Part shown: positions 61,352-64,000 of the stretch, piece by piece | How the letters are laid out: each line of letters opens with the position of its first letter | Position numbering within the stretch: the first letter of the stretch is position 1 | Origin: JAOARY01 sp045345765 | Lineage (GTDB): Bacteria > Bacillota > Clostridia > Peptostreptococcales > Peptostreptococcaceae | Length of the DNA: 64,000 nt | Reading direction: 5' to 3' | NCBI GenBank assembly: GCA_045345765.1 | Contig: CP148265.1 | Span: 186,001-250,000, forward strand | The notes under the pieces: generated by a model | What the model was told of the DNA's origin: nothing | Database searches by the model: none | What the model saw: only the letters and a program-made list of their open reading frames with translations | Program-made: the position numbers and the translations under genes

Positions 61352-61582
61352 CTATTGCATTATCTCAACTATTACTTTTTTATTCTCCTTAGTAGCTGCC
61401 GCCTTTACAAGAGTTCTTATAGCTTTAGCTATCCTTCCTTGCTTACCGATAACTTTACCCATATCATTCGAATCTACTTTCAGTTCTATAACCAAAGAGT
61501 TTCTATTTTCTACTTCATTAACCTCAACAAGTTCAGGACTATCTACTAAAGATTTAGCTATTAACTTAACTAATTCTCCCAA
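61352..61582 (-). CDS. khpA: KH domain RNA-binding protein KhpA (YlqC)
   Basis: This 76-residue single KH domain protein shows the GKQGRIAKAIRTLVK loop (GxxG type). KhpA with KhpB affects small RNA and cell division in streptococci. It begins with TTG behind AGGAGGTG, 24 bp after rpsP. Conserved position between rpsP and rimM. Confidence 0.92.
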   Translation of the reverse strand: MGELVKLIAKSLVDSPELVEVNEVENRNSLVIELKVDSNDMGKVIGKQGRIAKAIRTLVKAAATKENKKVIVEIMQ

Positions 61583-61606
61583 AAGATTGCACCTCCTAAA
61601 AAATTT

Positions 61607-61852
61607 CTAGTTTTCTATAACACCATTTTTCTTTAATAAGTACTTAACAGTTTCAGTTGGTTGAGCTCCATCACCTAACCATTTTTTCGCTCTATCTTCT
61701 TTAATCTTAACGATTTTTGGCTCTACAACTGGATTGTAGTATCCTATTTCTTCTATAAATCTTCCATCTCTTGGTGCTCTAGCATCCGCAACTACTATTC
61801 TGTAAAAAGGCTTCTTGTTAGCACCCATTCTTTTTAATCTAATCTTAACCAT
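61607..61852 (-). CDS. rpsP: 30S ribosomal protein S16
   Basis: This 81-residue protein matches S16 throughout (KIRLKRMGANKKPFYRIVVADAR; AQPTETVKYLLKKNGV). It follows ffh by 100 bp in the classical ffh-rpsP-ylqC-rimM-trmD-rplS order. Confidence 0.98.
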   Translation of the reverse strand: MVKIRLKRMGANKKPFYRIVVADARAPRDGRFIEEIGYYNPVVEPKIVKIKEDRAKKWLGDGAQPTETVKYLLKKNGVIEN

Positions 61853-61952
61853 TTTGTTACCTCCTAAATATTCTTTTCATTATTTTTTATATTTAAATTC
61901 ACAGGAAAAATATCATTTTTATATGTTTCCTACATTAAATTTATCCAACACT

Positions 61953-63305
61953 TTATCCAAAGAAAGGAAATTTCATCTTAGAACCTTTTTTACCCATACC
62001 TTTTTGCATGTCAGTAAATTGTTTCATCATTTTCTTCGTTTGTTCAAACTGCTTAAGAAGTCTATTTAATTGAGCAACAGTAGTTCCACTACCTTTTGCT
62101 ATTCTTCTCTTTCTTGAAGCATTTAATATCGAAGGTTTTCTTCTTTCCTCTTTTGTCATCGACTGTATAATAGCTTGAATTCTAACTATTTCCTTATCAT
62201 CAAAATTAATATCTTTCATCTGTTTCATACCAGAAATACCTGGAATCATCTCCATAATTTTATTTAAAGGACCTAATTTTTTTATTTGTTCAAGCTGTGA
62301 TAAGAAATCTTCAAAAGAAAATTCTTGATTTCTAATTCTTTCTTCCATTTCTTTTGCTTGTTTTTCATCAATCGCATCCTGAGCTTTTTCTATAAGGCTT
62401 AATACATCACCCATTCCCAAGATTCTTGATGCCATTCTATCTGGATGGAATGCTTCTAAATCATCTAATTTCTCACCCATACCCAAGAACTTAATAGGTT
62501 TGTTGGTAACAGCTCTTACAGAAAGTGCTGCCCCACCTCTAGTATCACCATCTAATTTGGTAAGAATTACACCATCTATTCCAAGTGCTTCATTAAAACT
62601 ACTTGAAACATTTACAGCATCCTGACCTGTCATAGAATCTATAACTAGAAGTATTTCATTAGGTCTTACATTAGATTTTATATTCTTAAGTTCATCCATC
62701 AGATTTTCATCTATATGAAGTCTACCAGCAGTATCTATAATAACTAAATCATTATTATTTTCTTTTGCAAAATCAAGTGATTCTTTTGCTATATCTACTG
62801 GATTTTCTTTATCACCTTTAGTAAAAACAGGTATATTAAGACTCTTTCCTACAACTTGAAGTTGTTTTATAGCTGCTGGTCTATAAATATCACAAGCAAC
62901 TAAAAGAGGCTTTTTTGAATATTGTTTTCTTATATAATTAGCTAATTTCCCAGCAGTTGTTGTCTTACCTGCTCCTTGCAAACCAACTAACATTATAACT
63001 GTAGGACTTTTTTTAGAGAAACTTATTTTACTTTGAACATCACCCATTAAAGCTGTAAGTTCTTCTTTTACAATCTTTATAACATGTTGTCCTGGAGTTA
63101 AACTCTCCATTACTTCCTGCCCTATAGATCTTTCTTTGACTTTATTTACAAAGTCTTTAACTACTTTAAAGTTAACATCAGCTTCTAATAAAGCTAATTT
63201 AACTTCTCTCATAGCATCTTTAACATCTTTTTCAGTAAGTTTTCCTTTTCCTTTTAACTTGCTCATAGTATTTTGAAGCTTTTCAGCTAAACCTTCAAAA
63301 ATCAT
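61953..63305 (-). CDS. ffh: Signal recognition particle protein Ffh
   Basis: This 450-residue SRP54 GTPase has the N-terminal helical bundle, G domain (GLQGAGKTTTAGKLA, DTAGR, TKLDGDTRGGAALS) and the Met-rich M domain (from about 320; EMIPGISGMKQM, KRRIAKGSGTTVAQLNRLLKQFEQTKKMM) that binds signal sequences and SRP RNA. It overlaps ylxM by 4 bp. Full length. Confidence 0.97.
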   Translation of the reverse strand: MIFEGLAEKLQNTMSKLKGKGKLTEKDVKDAMREVKLALLEADVNFKVVKDFVNKVKERSIGQEVMESLTPGQHVIKIVKEELTALMGDVQSKISFSKKSPTVIMLVGLQGAGKTTTAGKLANYIRKQYSKKPLLVACDIYRPAAIKQLQVVGKSLNIPVFTKGDKENPVDIAKESLDFAKENNNDLVIIDTAGRLHIDENLMDELKNIKSNVRPNEILLVIDSMTGQDAVNVSSSFNEALGIDGVILTKLDGDTRGGAALSVRAVTNKPIKFLGMGEKLDDLEAFHPDRMASRILGMGDVLSLIEKAQDAIDEKQAKEMEERIRNQEFSFEDFLSQLEQIKKLGPLNKIMEMIPGISGMKQMKDINFDDKEIVRIQAIIQSMTKEERRKPSILNASRKRRIAKGSGTTVAQLNRLLKQFEQTKKMMKQFTDMQKGMGKKGSKMKFPFFG

Positions 63306-63667
63306 TTTAACAGCTCCTTACAAACATCCTTAAGGTTTTCCAATTCATCAAGAGCGTTACCTTTATCTTTTTGAATACTATTTTGGACTTTTTCAATCCC
63401 TTCAAATATTCTTCTAATATATTTATCTCTTGATTCAAATTTCTCTATCAAATTTAGTTTTTCTTCATAAGATATTAAAATCTTTTCGGCTCTTTTTACT
63501 GTGTCATAAACTGCTTGTCTTGATATTTTTAGTAATTCACTTATTTCACCAAGAGAATAATCTTCATCATAATAAAGAGATACTACTTTTTTTTGTTTTA
63601 CAGTCAGAAGTTCTCCGTAAAAATCAAATAATATCCCTATCTTTACAACCTTTTCGATATCATTCAT
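63302..63667 (-). CDS. ylxM: Putative SRP-associated regulator YlxM
   Basis: This 121-residue helix-turn-helix protein has a sigma-70 region-4-like core (LLTVKQKKVVSLYYDEDYSLGEISELLKISRQAVYDTVKRAE). In streptococci YlxM binds Ffh and affects SRP. It overlaps ffh by 4 bp and follows a promoter with a 5' hairpin. Confidence 0.94.
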   Translation of the reverse strand: MNDIEKVVKIGILFDFYGELLTVKQKKVVSLYYDEDYSLGEISELLKISRQAVYDTVKRAEKILISYEEKLNLIEKFESRDKYIRRIFEGIEKVQNSIQKDKGNALDELENLKDVCKELLK

Positions 63668-63691
63668 ATAAACACATCCTATATATCGACT

Positions 63692-63715
63692 CTGTAAAGG
63701 TTAAAAACTTTACAG
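63692..63715 (-). promoter_or_regulatory. 5'-terminal hairpin of the ylxM-ffh transcript
   Basis: CTGTAAAG and CTTTACAG (minus strand) form a perfect 8-bp stem around an 8-nt loop, beginning about 5 bp after the -10 box, so it would be at the 5' end of the mRNA and could protect it from RNase J. Confidence 0.5.
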
Positions 63716-63719
63716 ACCT

Positions 63720-63748
63720 ATTTTATATTAGGAGCTATGTTTTGTCAA
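63720..63748 (-). promoter_or_regulatory. Promoter of ylxM-ffh
   Basis: TTGACA (63743-63748), a 17-bp spacer and TAAAAT (63720-63725) on the minus strand, directly after the ftsY stop codon. Confidence 0.85.
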
Positions 63749-63759
63749 TAGTTTTATTT

Positions 63760-64000
63760 TTATTCTTCGAATAATGCTTTTGCAAATTCAGCCGAGTTAA
63801 AATCCTGTAAATCTTCCATTTGTTCCCCTACACCTATAAGCTTAACTGGAACATTAAGTTGTGATTTTACAGATAATATAACCCCACCTTTTGCTGTCCC
63901 ATCTAATTTAGTAAGTGCAATACCCGTTATATCACAAGCTTCACTAAACACTTTAGCTTGTTGAACTGCATTTTGACCAGTTGTTGCATCAACAACTAAA
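63760..64000 (-). CDS. ftsY: Signal recognition particle receptor FtsY (3' part)
   Basis: The last 79 or so residues of the SRP receptor GTPase are in the window: VVDATTGQNAVQQAK at the edge, then TKLDGTAKGGVILSV (G4 box) and IGVGEQMEDLQDF near the end. It docks Ffh-ribosome complexes at the membrane. The upstream part lies outside. No internal stop or frameshift. Confidence 0.93.
   Translation of the reverse strand, partial: LVVDATTGQNAVQQAKVFSEACDITGIALTKLDGTAKGGVILSVKSQLNVPVKLIGVGEQMEDLQDFNSAEFAKALFEE

Noticed and set aside
1..64000. CRISPR arrays, tRNA or rRNA genes, insertion sequences, prophage or integrase genes
   Set aside because: Looked for regularly spaced repeats, cloverleaf-like sequences and transposase motifs; none was recognised. 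A dedicated scan would be needed to exclude a tRNA.

Overview
The window is a low-GC, very AT-rich chromosomal segment that looks like an anaerobic, motile Firmicute of class Clostridia. Gene order (ftsY, ylxM, ffh, rpsP, KH, rimM, trmD, rplS, ylqF, rnhB; alaS, ireB, ruvX, DUF1292; topA next to codY) and metabolism (2-oxoacid:ferredoxin oxidoreductase, Fe-S type serine dehydratase, pyruvate carboxylase, Feo iron uptake) resemble Peptostreptococcaceae or Tissierellales. The species cannot be fixed by reading alone. Almost everything is transcribed on the minus strand, so operons run from high to low coordinates. The one clear plus-strand gene is an XRE-cupin regulator at 13.6 kb. Many genes start with TTG, and most promoters seen are TTGACA-like boxes 17 bp from TATAAT-like boxes.

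Layout in transcription order. 64.0-57.7 kb: protein-targeting and translation genes (ftsY end, ylxM-ffh, rpsP-KH-rimM-trmD, rplS behind its own promoter and a probable L19 leader, GTPase ylqF, rnhB). 57.7-53.9 kb: a FliK-like protein, an FlhB C-terminal-domain protein, yraN and a comM-like AAA protein. 53.7-50.8 kb: serine catabolism (sdaAB, sdaAA and a lone EIIC-type permease) behind a promoter with a striking 33-bp palindrome. 50.7-47.0 kb: an uncharacterised cluster of two paralogous small proteins, a 57-residue ORF and a secreted leucine-rich-repeat protein.

47.0-41.2 kb: a cobalamin riboswitch with a transcription terminator precedes a corrinoid-type ABC importer, a secreted CbiK-like chelatase, a binding lipoprotein and an ABC-2 transporter pair. 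41.2-35.6 kb: dprA, topA, codY, rarA. 35.4-28.2 kb: pyruvate carboxylase; the iscR-iscS-iscU-mnmA group linking Fe-S assembly with tRNA thiolation. 28.1-21.3 kb: alaS (with an attenuator-like leader), ireB, a large unknown membrane protein, an aldo/keto reductase with a ferredoxin tail, ruvX, DUF1292. 20.9-18.2 kb: feoA-feoB, a small Cys-rich protein not previously outlined, and fur.

17.9-10.9 kb: RNase J, a site-2 protease, scpA-scpB, rluB, a small GNAT-like protein, mnmM and surE. 10.6-7.0 kb: korDABC with an RpiR regulator. 6.8-5.4 kb: an SH3/DUF4015 lipoprotein. 5.1-1.3 kb: the potABCD polyamine importer. 0.9-0 kb: flgB-flgC, the start of a flagellar operon that continues outside the window.

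No tRNA, rRNA, CRISPR array, insertion sequence or phage gene was recognised. The best candidates for new biology are the LRR/paralog cluster (47.0-50.7 kb), the B12-controlled secreted chelatase, the EIIC-type putative serine permease with its palindromic control site, the 714-residue AlkP-like membrane protein, and several leader-RNA structures (alaS, rnjA, flgB).
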